DNA of 64,000 bases from Streptomyces dangxiongensis (GTDB lineage: Bacteria; Actinomycetota; Actinomycetes; Streptomycetales; Streptomycetaceae), in NCBI RefSeq assembly GCF_003675325.1, contig NZ_CP033073.1, positions 1,798,001-1,862,000 of the forward strand, in the 5' to 3' direction. A program made the position numbers and the translations under genes. Below, piece by piece: positions 7,677 to 15,974 of this stretch. Numbering within the stretch: position 1 is the stretch's first letter; every line of letters starts with the position of its first letter. The notes under the pieces were generated by a model. The model did no database searches, was not told where the DNA came from, and saw only the letters and a list, made by a program, of their open reading frames with translations.

Positions 7677-9122
7677 ATGTCATCTGTCATGTCCTCTGCC
7701 GTGCCTTCGTTGCCTTCGTCGCCCACGGGCCCCTCAAGAACCGGTCGCCGTCTGCTGGTCGCCCTGCTCGCGCTGCTCGCGACAGCAGGCTCCACCGTGG
7801 CCGAGGCCGGCACGCCGTCCGGCCCGGCGCCCGGCGCCGCGGTGAGAGCGGCCGAACCCGCGACGCCCGACCGCCCCAGCTACGACGTGAAGCTGCGCGC
7901 CGACGCCGACGGCTCCCACTGGGCGGGCCGGCAGACGGTGTCCTTCCGCAACGCCTCCAGCCGGCCCCTGCGTGAGTTGTACATACGCCTGTGGGGCAAT
8001 GGCGAGGACGGCTGCGGGACATCCGGAAGACCGTCCCCCGTCCGCGTCTCCCACGTGCGCGGCGGCACTCCGGGCCGCCCCGGCGTGAAGTGCACGGCGC
8101 TGCGCATCGCTCTGCCGAGGCCGCTCGCACGCGGTGAGCGGACGGCCGTCTCCTTCGACGTGGCCCTCACCGTGCCCGCACGCAACAACCGCTTCGGCCG
8201 CGAAGGCGCGTTCCGCTTCCTGGGCAACGCGCTGCCGGTCCTCGCCGTGCACGACGCGAGGGGGTGGCACCTCGATCCGTATGTGTCGTACGGCGAGAGC
8301 TTCTACACCCTGGCGAGCGACTTCCGGGTGCGCCTCGACCACCCGTCCGCCCTCAAGGTCCCGGCGACCGGCAGCACATGGACCCGCCCCGGCGGTACCG
8401 GGCGTACGGTCACCCACAGCGTCGCCAAGCGGGTGCGGGACTTCGCATGGGCGGCGGGCCCGTTCCGCACCGCGACCCAGACCTCGCCCGACGGCGTGCG
8501 AGTGAAGTCGTACTGGTCGCCTAACACGCCCGCCGCCGGTGTCCGCCTCAACCGCAAGGACGGCGTCGCCGCCATCGACCGGTTCGGCAGGGAGTTCGGC
8601 CGCTATCCGTACGGCGAGATAGACCTCGTGATGACCCCCGGGTTCGCCGGCGGCATGGAGTACCCCGGCCTGGTCATCCTCGGCACCGAGGAGGAGGGCG
8701 GCGCCACCGTCCATGAGATCGCCCACCAGTGGTGGTACGGCGTCGTGGGCAACGACGAGTACAACTCGCCCTGGCTGGACGAGAGTTTCGCTCAGTACGC
8801 CAACGCGCGCTACTACCGCTGGGACGGGTTCGAGTGCTCGCCGGACGGCTCCTGGCCGAGCGCCACCGCCGCGCTCACCAACTCGATGGCCTACTGGTCT
8901 ACACACCGTGGCGAGTACTTCCAGGTCTTGTACGGGATCGGCCCCTGCGTCCTGGCCGACCTGGAGCACGTCCTCGGGGCCGGCACCATGGCGCGCCTCA
9001 TCAAGAAGTACGCCCACGACCACTGGTACGGCGTCTCCACCACCGTCGACTTCAAGAAGGCCGCACAGTCGATGACGCACAGGGACCTCGGCCCCTTCTG
9101 GCGGAAGCATCGCATCCGCTGA
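7677..9122 (+). CDS. Secreted M1-family zinc metallopeptidase
   Basis: A 481-residue protein with an N-terminal arginine/hydrophobic stretch (GRRLLVALLALLATAGSTVAEA), which is a signal peptide. From ATG 7677 the M1 hallmarks are GGMEYP (the GAMEN-like exopeptidase motif), HEIAHQWW (zinc ligands His346 and His350, catalytic Glu347) and the third zinc ligand Glu369 in WLDESFAQY. M1 enzymes remove N-terminal residues from peptides; this one should act outside the cell. A GTG start at 7638 would add 13 residues before the signal peptide, but ATG 7677 gives a more usual leader. The enzyme looks intact, lies between IS debris and an ISAs1 copy, and has its own strong terminator. Confidence 0.85.
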   Translation: MSSVMSSAVPSLPSSPTGPSRTGRRLLVALLALLATAGSTVAEAGTPSGPAPGAAVRAAEPATPDRPSYDVKLRADADGSHWAGRQTVSFRNASSRPLRELYIRLWGNGEDGCGTSGRPSPVRVSHVRGGTPGRPGVKCTALRIALPRPLARGERTAVSFDVALTVPARNNRFGREGAFRFLGNALPVLAVHDARGWHLDPYVSYGESFYTLASDFRVRLDHPSALKVPATGSTWTRPGGTGRTVTHSVAKRVRDFAWAAGPFRTATQTSPDGVRVKSYWSPNTPAAGVRLNRKDGVAAIDRFGREFGRYPYGEIDLVMTPGFAGGMEYPGLVILGTEEEGGATVHEIAHQWWYGVVGNDEYNSPWLDESFAQYANARYYRWDGFECSPDGSWPSATAALTNSMAYWSTHRGEYFQVLYGIGPCVLADLEHVLGAGTMARLIKKYAHDHWYGVSTTVDFKKAAQSMTHRDLGPFWRKHRIR

Positions 9123-9148
9123 AGTCGCACTCCGCTCGCGGGTGACGG

Positions 9149-9193
9149 GCGTACCCCGTCGGCGCCACGATGACGGTGACCGACGGGGTACGC
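9149..9193. terminator. 14-bp perfect stem-loop after the M1 peptidase
   Basis: GCGTACCCCGTCGG (9149-9162) pairs with CCGACGGGGTACGC (9180-9193) around a 17-nt loop, 26 bp past the peptidase stop. Confidence 0.75.
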
Positions 9194-9248
9194 GGGCAGG
9201 GCGGCGTCGTTCCGGCGGTGCATCCGGGTTGATGGGGCTTCAGGAGCT

Positions 9249-10598
9249 GGGGCAGGACTGCGGGGTGGTCGGCGGGGGCTGACGCGGAGGCAGGCACGAC
9301 TTCCGGTGATCACGAGGTGTCGAGTCCCTGATCACCACGACGGAAGACCGTGCCTGCCCGCTCATCCTCGCTCATCCCGCGCCCTCTGGGCCAACTCGCC
9401 GACACCGCGCCGGCCGTCCCCGATGACCTCCCCGGCCTGCTGACCTGCCTGGCTCAGGTGCCCGATCCCCGCCGGGACCAGGGCCGACGCCACCCGCTCG
9501 CCTTCGTCCTCTCCCTGGCCGCGTGCGCGGTCCTGGCCGGAGCGAAGTCCCTGGCCGCGATCGCGGAGTGGGCCGCCGACGCCCCGCCCGACGTCCTGGC
9601 CCGGCTCGGTGGCCCATGCCGGGAGCCGGGCCGCGGCCCCGTCGCCCCGGCCGAGGCCACCGTGCGTCGTGTCCTCCAACGCATCGACGGCGACGCGCTG
9701 GATACAGCCGTCGGAAGTTGGCTCGCCGGGCGCGAACGCGCCGCCGGCCGGGAGGAGAACGACAGCGACCGGCGGCCCCTGCCCTCCCTCGCCGTGGACG
9801 GCAAGACCGTGCGCGGTGCCCGCCGCACCGACGGCACCCAGGTCCATCTGCTCGCCGCGATGACGGGGACCGGCCTGGTCACCGCCCAGCGCGAGGTGGA
9901 CGCCACGACCAACGAGATCACCGTCTTCCAGCCCCTGCTTGCCCCGCTCAACCTGCACGGCACGGTGGTCACCTTCGACGCCCTCCACTCGCAGACCGCC
10001 CACGCGCGCTTCCTCGTCGAGGACAAGCACGCCCACTACATCGCGCTGGTCAAGGGCAATCAGCCCACCCTGCACCAGTGGCTGAAGGCCCTGCCATGGC
10101 GGGAAGTGCCACTCCTGGACAAGACGCGGGCCACCGCGCACGGCCGCGACGAGATCCGCCGGATCAAGGCCGCCGCCGTCGCCGGGATCGCGTTCCCACA
10201 CGCGGTGCAGGCCGTCCAGATCGTGCGCCGCCGACGGATCGCCACCACCGGCAAGGTCACCCTGGAACGCATCTACGGCATGACCGACCTGACCGCGGAG
10301 CAGGCCGACGCAACCGAGATCGCCCGCCGCGTCCACGGCCACTGGGGCATCGAGAACGAGATCCACCACGTCAGGGACACCACGTACGCCGAGGACGCCT
10401 CCCACGTACGCACCGGCACCGCTCCCCGTGCCATGGCATCCCAGCGCAACCTGGCCATCGGCGCTCTTCGACTCGCCAACCAGACGAACATCGCCGCTGG
10501 ACTCCGCCACCACACCCGCGACGCCAACCGTCCACTGATCACCCTCGGCATCATGTGATCAACCAGGACACATCACCTGAACGACGCGGCCCTGCCCC
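9249..10598. mobile_element. ISAs1-family insertion sequence, apparently complete
   Basis: About 1.35 kb containing one transposase gene. The ends are imperfect inverted repeats: GGGGCAGGACTGCG (9249-9262) against the complement of CGCGGCCCTGCCCC (10585-10598). I do not see a clear target duplication. Confidence 0.7.
9350..10558 (+). CDS. ISAs1-family transposase
   Basis: A 402-residue DDE transposase. The N-terminal DDE_Tnp_1-associated segment is [49 protein letters not shown]. The catalytic region carries [15 protein letters not shown] (first Asp), [19 protein letters not shown] (second Asp) and [17 protein letters not shown] (Glu in the usual HWxIEN motif). No frameshift is visible, so it may be active. 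A second copy's end lies at 6891-7028. Confidence 0.92.
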   Translation: MPARSSSLIPRPLGQLADTAPAVPDDLPGLLTCLAQVPDPRRDQGRRHPLAFVLSLAACAVLAGAKSLAAIAEWAADAPPDVLARLGGPCREPGRGPVAPAEATVRRVLQRIDGDALDTAVGSWLAGRERAAGREENDSDRRPLPSLAVDGKTVRGARRTDGTQVHLLAAMTGTGLVTAQREVDATTNEITVFQPLLAPLNLHGTVVTFDALHSQTAHARFLVEDKHAHYIALVKGNQPTLHQWLKALPWREVPLLDKTRATAHGRDEIRRIKAAAVAGIAFPHAVQAVQIVRRRRIATTGKVTLERIYGMTDLTAEQADATEIARRVHGHWGIENEIHHVRDTTYAEDASHVRTGTAPRAMASQRNLAIGALRLANQTNIAAGLRHHTRDANRPLITLGIM

Positions 10599-11145
10599 AT
10601 GGGAAGGCCAGGACAGCTCGCCGGTGACGGGCAGCGCCTCCACGTCTCCACGGGCCTTTTACTGTCTATGCAGGGGCTCCAGCCCCAAACCGTCCAGCAT
10701 GAAGGCACCCGGCGCAACCAGCTGCGCACATCGCGCTGCAGGCCCGCTCGGCCGCGCAGACACCACAAGATGATCTCTATGACGCACCGCGTTGGCCCTC
10801 ACCGGCCGCGCCGCCCCGTACATCGCCGCGCATGTCCCCGCTGAGGTCGACAAACACCTGGCCAAGATGGCCGCCCACTTCGAGATACCGGACCGGCGGG
10901 CACGCCGCGTGCTTATGGAGCAGAGGACGGGGATAGCGAGCTGACACGGAGATCGAAGCCTGGGGTCATCATCTGATGACAAAGGACGGGATCGTACGGC
11001 AGCGCGCCCGGCGAGGCTCGAATGCTCAAGCAGGCTGGCTGATGAGGTGTGCACGCGCCTAAACCGGTATCATAGACCGCCTCTCCCGCTCACCAGTTCC
11101 TCAGAAGGGTTGCCTCACCGCTTGAAATGCGATAACGCGACCATG
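10599..11145 (+). other. IS flank with an unrecognised frameshifted remnant
   Basis: A short plus-strand frame ending at 10943 (ALTGRAAPYIAAHVPAEVDKHLAKMAAHFEIPDRRARRVLMEQRTGIAS) looks like the C-terminus of a real protein. The adjacent frame upstream (HIALQARSAAQTPQDDLYD) may be its other half. I do not recognise the family. The 100 bp before 11146 contain promoter-like GATAAC and TATCAT hexamers ahead of the first heptamer array. Confidence 0.35.
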
Positions 11146-11270
<125 letters not shown>

Positions 11271-11324
11271 CGAGTGAAGCACAACTCACCCTAGAGCAAC
11301 CGCGGGTAGTCGTCCGAGGTGGTC

Positions 11325-13037
11325 GTGAACGGTAGGAGCGGCCCACATCTTCGTGTACCTGTAGGCGACGATGCCCATCGATGGAGCACCTTCCGCGGCG
11401 AGAAGACGCTGATCGTGGCCGCGCGTACGGTCACATCGACCGCACGCGTTTTGGAATGCCTGCCGGCCCTCTTGCGTGGGGACAGCCGGGTCACCGTCGT
11501 CTTCGCCTACGATCCCACGTCCGCCTTCAGCGACGGCGTTCTCGATCTGCTCCACGACGCCGGCTGTCGGATCGTGCCCTGGTCACAGCTGGGGAGCATC
11601 GCACCCGACCTGATCCTGTCCGCCAGCGAGAACATCGACGTACCGGAAGGCGACTGCCCCGTACTGGTACTGCCGCACGGCGTCGGCTTCCAAAAGCTCG
11701 TACCGGACTCCCGGGCCCCACGCTCCCGGCTGTCCGGCGTCGTACCGGACTCGCTGCTCGAGTCTGGACGCGCCTGGCTTGCCGTCTCGCATCCCGATCA
11801 GGAACAGCAGCTGCTCGCCACCCACCCCAAGACTGCGGGCCGCACACTGCTCATCGGGGATCCGTGCTTCGATGAGCTGACCGTCAGTCTGCCTCAAGCC
11901 GCCGCCTACCGGCGTGCCCTGGGGGTCGCCGACGGCCGGCGTCTGGTGGTGGTCAGCTCCACCTGGGGTCCGACATCGCTCCTCGGCCGGTACCCACAAC
12001 TGCCTGCCGAGCTTCTCGCTGCGCTGCCGTATGACGAATACCGGGTGGCCGCGGTCATCCACCCCAATGTGTGGTCGGCGCACGGGTCCTGGCAGATCCG
12101 TACCCTCCAGGCTGCGGCGCTGGAAGCAGGGCTGCTGCTGATGCCACCCGTCCACGCTTGGCGCTCCGCGCTCGTCGCAGCGTCTGTCGTCGTGGGTGAT
12201 CACGGATCGGTGACACTGATGGGTGCCGCACTCGGCAAGCCAGTGCTGCTCGCGGCTTTCGGCAGTGACGCGGTACCCGGCACAGCGGTCGCGCACCTCG
12301 GACAGGCTGCACCTCAGCTCGACGATCCGCGAGGTGACCTGCGCCAGCAGATCGAGGATGCCGTCCAGGGCCACATTCCCGAGCGCTACGCCGCGATCTG
12401 TGATCTCGCCTTCGCGGAACCGGGGCTGGCGCTCACTCGGCTCCGTGCGACCTTGTATCGCTTGCTCAAACTGGCGGAGCCGACCTCCAACACACCGCCG
12501 GTGCTGTCGCTGCCGCACCCCGATCCCCCGGCGGCGACCGTGACCTCATGGCTGGTGACCACTGCCGCCACCGCGGCTGCGGCCGAGCACTCAATGGTTG
12601 CCGTTCGCCGTCACCCCGCGGCCGTTTCCGGTGACCGTCAGGAAGCGGCTGACACATTTGTGCACCTGGCATGCGACGAGGAGGAACGGGACCACCGGCT
12701 GACCGAGAGTGCCTCGGTAGTGGTGCGCCGGCGCCCCGCTGATACCGCGGTCAGCGCCCTTGGCTGGATCCGAGAGACACTGCACCGCCTCCCCGGCAGC
12801 CTCGTCGCCGCCGTGCCCCTGAACGGGAACAGCTTCCTGCTGGGCACACGCGACGGGCCGATCGTGGAGGCGACGGTCACCGGGCCAACCATCGACCCCG
12901 GCCTGCCGGCGGCACTTGTCTACACCTGCCTACGTGCTGGCCTCCCCCTCGACGGCGTGTTCATGACCTTGCGGATCGGCGACGTGCGGGAGGAGGTCGG
13001 TCTGCGCCTCCGACTACCGTCCGACTCCAGGCAGTGA
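11325..13037 (+). CDS. GT-B-like (CDP-glycerol transferase/TagF-like fold) protein, copy A
   Basis: About 570 residues. The first two-thirds read like a GT-B fold resembling CDP-glycerol glycerophosphotransferases: opening strand KTLIVAARTVTSTARVLECLPALL, then VLVLPHGVGFQKLV, LLIGDPCFDEL, VVVSSTWGPTSLLGRYPQLPAELLAALP, VAAVIHPNVWSAHG and the donor-site-like VVGDHGSVTLMGAALGKPVLL. The C-terminal 170 residues are unrecognised. Homologues are, from memory, often mislabelled translation initiation factor 2. GTG 11325 follows GAGG with good spacing; GTG 11319 is possible. The gene sits 55 bp after heptamer array A and converges on NLR A with a 16-bp gap. It is paralogous to the 15975-17858 product along its length. 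The donor and acceptor are unknown. Confidence 0.75.
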   Translation: MNGRSGPHLRVPVGDDAHRWSTFRGEKTLIVAARTVTSTARVLECLPALLRGDSRVTVVFAYDPTSAFSDGVLDLLHDAGCRIVPWSQLGSIAPDLILSASENIDVPEGDCPVLVLPHGVGFQKLVPDSRAPRSRLSGVVPDSLLESGRAWLAVSHPDQEQQLLATHPKTAGRTLLIGDPCFDELTVSLPQAAAYRRALGVADGRRLVVVSSTWGPTSLLGRYPQLPAELLAALPYDEYRVAAVIHPNVWSAHGSWQIRTLQAAALEAGLLLMPPVHAWRSALVAASVVVGDHGSVTLMGAALGKPVLLAAFGSDAVPGTAVAHLGQAAPQLDDPRGDLRQQIEDAVQGHIPERYAAICDLAFAEPGLALTRLRATLYRLLKLAEPTSNTPPVLSLPHPDPPAATVTSWLVTTAATAAAAEHSMVAVRRHPAAVSGDRQEAADTFVHLACDEEERDHRLTESASVVVRRRPADTAVSALGWIRETLHRLPGSLVAAVPLNGNSFLLGTRDGPIVEATVTGPTIDPGLPAALVYTCLRAGLPLDGVFMTLRIGDVREEVGLRLRLPSDSRQ

Positions 13038-13053
13038 GGCGAACCCTTCCTCG

Positions 13054-15231
13054 TCAGGCAATGCCGTCGCCCTCAGCGTCCGGTCCGGTCATGCGGTCAC
13101 GCAGCTTCTCCGCCTCCGGGCTGCCACCTGCCTCGTAGATCTGGCAGGCCCGTGTGAGGTGCTCTCGTACGGTTTCGCAGGCGCCGCCGGTCCGCTCGAC
13201 GATGTCGGCAAGCCGAACCCGGGCCTGTGCCTCGTAGTGGCTCGCCTGCTCCTCCTCCAATGCCCGGACGGCGTCCCTCAGCACACGCGCCGCCGCATCC
13301 GTGTCACCCAGATGCTCGTGGACAGTACCGATGGCAGCCAGGACCCGGGCGGCCATACGCCTGTCGTGGCGATCCATGAGCCCTTGATGGGCGCTGCGCA
13401 GAGTGCTCAGCGCGGCCTCGTGGTGGCCGGCAGTGTCCTGTGCGCAGCCCAGGAAGTACGTGGCGATGGCTACCCCGCGCCACTCCTCGGCCTCGGTGTT
13501 GAGTTCGACGGAGCGCCGGTATGCCTGGACGGCGCGGTCGGCGTCGAAGCGGTCCCAGTAGCGGCCGAAGAACTCGTGCACGGACGCGTTCAGCGCCGTG
13601 TTGGCTGACACTTCCGCGCAAGCAACAGCCTTATCCAGCTCCACGCGCGCCTGGTCGTACTGGCCGAGGTCCATCAGTGGCCGCGACAGCAAGCTGCGCA
13701 GCCGCGCCTCCGCGGCCGGCACCATGGCCTCGGCAGCCGCGGCCGCGCCCAGCTCCAAGGACTCCTTCCACTCCCCCAGGTAGCGGCGGTGCAGGAACAG
13801 CACCGTAAAGGCTTCCGCCAGCTGCCACACGTGCTTGTGCAGAGCCAGTCGTGATGCCTCCCGCAGCACGGCGAGGATGGTGGCACGCTCGGCGTCCAGC
13901 CACTCCAGGGGCGCCGGGCCATCGTCGGCTGAGAAGGGGTTCGGGGCGCTGCGAAGGAGGTCGGTCAGGTTTGCGATCCGCAGCCGGTCTTCGCGCACCG
14001 CGCGGTCGGCGCACGCGGTGAGAGCGAGATAGTGGGTGGCCACCCGCTCCACCACTGCGCGCTGCGTAAGCTGCGGCTCTTGTTGGTCGGCGCGCTCCCG
14101 GGCGTGCAGCCGCACAAGATCGTGGAAGCGGTAGCGGCGTTCCTCTGTCACATCGAGGAGGCTCGACCTCACCAAGGTGGCCAGCAACGACCTCGCTGTC
14201 GATACGTCGATATCCGCAGCGACAGCGGCCGTGCCCGCGTCGAAGGTGCGGCCAGGGAACCAACCCAGGATTCGGTACAGGTGCGCGGCGTCTGCTGGGA
14301 GATCGCGATAGCTCAACTCGAGTACGGCGGACACGGAATGGTCCCCTCCCAGCGACAGCCCTTGCAGGCGGCGGGTCTCGTCAGCCAGTTCCTCGGCAAG
14401 CTCACTCATGGTCAGATCACCCGTGGGCAGCAGGCGGGCAGCCACCAACTGCAGGGCCTTGGGCAGGCCACCGCAGAACCCGACGAGCCGCTCGGCCGCG
14501 TGCCGCTCGGCCTCCACGGCCGCCTCGCCACACCTGTCGGCCAGCAACTGCAGGCCGCTGTCCATGTCCAAAGGGTCAAGGTAGACGGGGCGTGCCCCGT
14601 CCAGAGCCAGCTCGGAAAGCTTGCCGTTGCTGGTGACCAGCATGACGCTCCCCGGCCCCTTGGGCACGAGAGGTCTGACCTGAGCGGGCTGGTTGACGTC
14701 ATCGAGAACCACCAGGACGCGCCGGTCCGCGGTCCTCGAGCGGAACAGCGAGGTCCGCTCCTCCAGGGACTTCGGGATGTACGCATCGTCCACCCCAAGG
14801 GCTCTCAGGCACATGGCCACCGCCTCCGATACATCACCCCCCGCCCGGCTGCGCAACATCGCGTAGTCGACGTAGATCTGCCCGTCTGGGAACTGCGCCC
14901 GGGCCTTCTCCGCCCAGCGGCAGGCGATAGCGGTCTTGCCGACCCCAGGCATCCCCGAGATCACGCCGTATCCGACCCTGCCCGCTCCGCTCCCTTCTTC
15001 GCTCACACAGTCGTCCAGCAGAGCCAGGTCCGCTGACCGATTGATGAACCGGACCGTCAGAGGGGGCACTTGATCCGGCCGGAACGTGGGACCGGACGGG
15101 AGTGGCGCCTGAACGTTGAACGTGATGCCGCCATGAATCTGCTGGGACTGAACGCTCGGCCCGTTGACGCTCCCGGACAGTTCGTTCCGGACGTACGGCT
15201 CCGCGCGCCGGTCGTCGAAACTCTCACTCAT
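13054..15231 (-). CDS. NB-ARC/TPR STAND ATPase (NLR-type), copy A
   Basis: A 725-residue signal-transduction ATPase. Residues 16-38 (NELSGSVNGPSVQSQQIHGG...) form a short Gly/Asn/Gln-rich motif like bacterial amyloid-signalling (BASS, RHIM-like) motifs at NLR N-termini. The NB-ARC core follows, with Walker A GMPGVGKT (93-100), Walker B RVLVVLDDV (about 171-179), FCGGLPKAL (GLPL motif) and a winged-helix/MHD-like HDLVRLHARE. Residues about 450-700 are TPR-like helices, the likely sensor. NLRs oligomerise on ligand binding and pass a signal through the N-terminal motif. ATG 15231 overlaps the stop of the small Bell-like gene by 8 bp, so the two are translationally coupled. Its 3' end faces the GT-B gene A, 16 bp away. 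Confidence 0.88.
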   Translation of the reverse strand: MSESFDDRRAEPYVRNELSGSVNGPSVQSQQIHGGITFNVQAPLPSGPTFRPDQVPPLTVRFINRSADLALLDDCVSEEGSGAGRVGYGVISGMPGVGKTAIACRWAEKARAQFPDGQIYVDYAMLRSRAGGDVSEAVAMCLRALGVDDAYIPKSLEERTSLFRSRTADRRVLVVLDDVNQPAQVRPLVPKGPGSVMLVTSNGKLSELALDGARPVYLDPLDMDSGLQLLADRCGEAAVEAERHAAERLVGFCGGLPKALQLVAARLLPTGDLTMSELAEELADETRRLQGLSLGGDHSVSAVLELSYRDLPADAAHLYRILGWFPGRTFDAGTAAVAADIDVSTARSLLATLVRSSLLDVTEERRYRFHDLVRLHARERADQQEPQLTQRAVVERVATHYLALTACADRAVREDRLRIANLTDLLRSAPNPFSADDGPAPLEWLDAERATILAVLREASRLALHKHVWQLAEAFTVLFLHRRYLGEWKESLELGAAAAAEAMVPAAEARLRSLLSRPLMDLGQYDQARVELDKAVACAEVSANTALNASVHEFFGRYWDRFDADRAVQAYRRSVELNTEAEEWRGVAIATYFLGCAQDTAGHHEAALSTLRSAHQGLMDRHDRRMAARVLAAIGTVHEHLGDTDAAARVLRDAVRALEEEQASHYEAQARVRLADIVERTGGACETVREHLTRACQIYEAGGSPEAEKLRDRMTGPDAEGDGIA

Positions 15232-15685
15232 TTGGCTGCCTCGCGCTGGGTCCCTGAGGGACAGAACCCGAGCTGTAGAACGTCAGGCTGGAGAACTGCT
15301 GCCCCTGGATCACGGGCCCGTTCTGCACTCCGCCATTGACGCTGTTGTGCACGGTGACTGCCGCGTCACTTCCCGCTCCCGGGGCAAGTTCCGCCAGCAG
15401 CAGGCGCAGCTCCTCCGCAGCCCCGGGGTCCGCCTGGAGAGCACGACGCAGCCTCAGCCGCCATCCGGCCTCGATGTCCGCCACAGCCAGTTCGTCATCC
15501 GACGCGCGAGCCGCCACGAGCTCCTGCTCGGACAACCGCAGCTCCTCGTCGACCGTCTCCTCATTCGCGCCCCGGGCAAAGAACCGTGCCACCCGTTCAC
15601 GCGCCTGCGACCATGTCTCCGACACCATCAGCCCGACCAACGTCGTCGCCCCCGACGCCGCCAGCGCCGCCAACTCCGCCTCCAT
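15224..15685 (-). CDS. Small helical Bell-type effector candidate with C-terminal amyloid-like motif
   Basis: A 153-residue protein. ATG 15685 follows AAGGGGG; longer frames lack such a site. Residues 1-100 are predicted helical with a Gly/Ala-rich hydrophobic start (MEAELAALAASGATTLVGLMVSETWSQARERVARFF), which resembles the Bell domain, the proposed bacterial counterpart of fungal HeLo/HELL membrane-killing domains. Residues 114-136 (NSVNGGVQNGPVIQGQ...) mirror the motif at residues 16-38 of the NLR encoded next to it: N..(S/N)G.V.....VIQ/VQ, QQ(F/I), then TF. This is the expected two-gene arrangement in which an activated NLR templates the effector's motif. The Bell assignment is by resemblance, and membrane activity is inferred. 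Confidence 0.65.
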   Translation of the reverse strand: MEAELAALAASGATTLVGLMVSETWSQARERVARFFARGANEETVDEELRLSEQELVAARASDDELAVADIEAGWRLRLRRALQADPGAAEELRLLLAELAPGAGSDAAVTVHNSVNGGVQNGPVIQGQQFSSLTFYSSGSVPQGPSARQPNE

Positions 15686-15974
15686 CAATCCCCCTTGCAG
15701 CAACACAGGACAGTGAACTCGCTGAAGCCACCGTAGGGAGATCACGGAGACTTGGGTAGTTGGGTAGTCGGCCGTAACCATCGCCAACAGTCACTTCGGT
15801 CGCCTCTAGCCGACCGCGGAAGCCCTCTGGAGGACCACCGTGCTCCCTCTCTGCGGCGCTGACTACATGCAAGAAACTGGGCCAGGGGTTAGCAAAGACA
15901 GCAGGGCACCAGACAGATGCTGGAGCGCGTCGGTGGCGCGCAAACCGGCTTGAGTCGCCGGTACGATCAGCTCC

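Noticed and set aside
13159..15036. Long plus-strand frames opposite the NLR A gene
   Set aside because: They are shadows of a high-GC gene on the other strand. The minus-strand product has clear Walker motifs.
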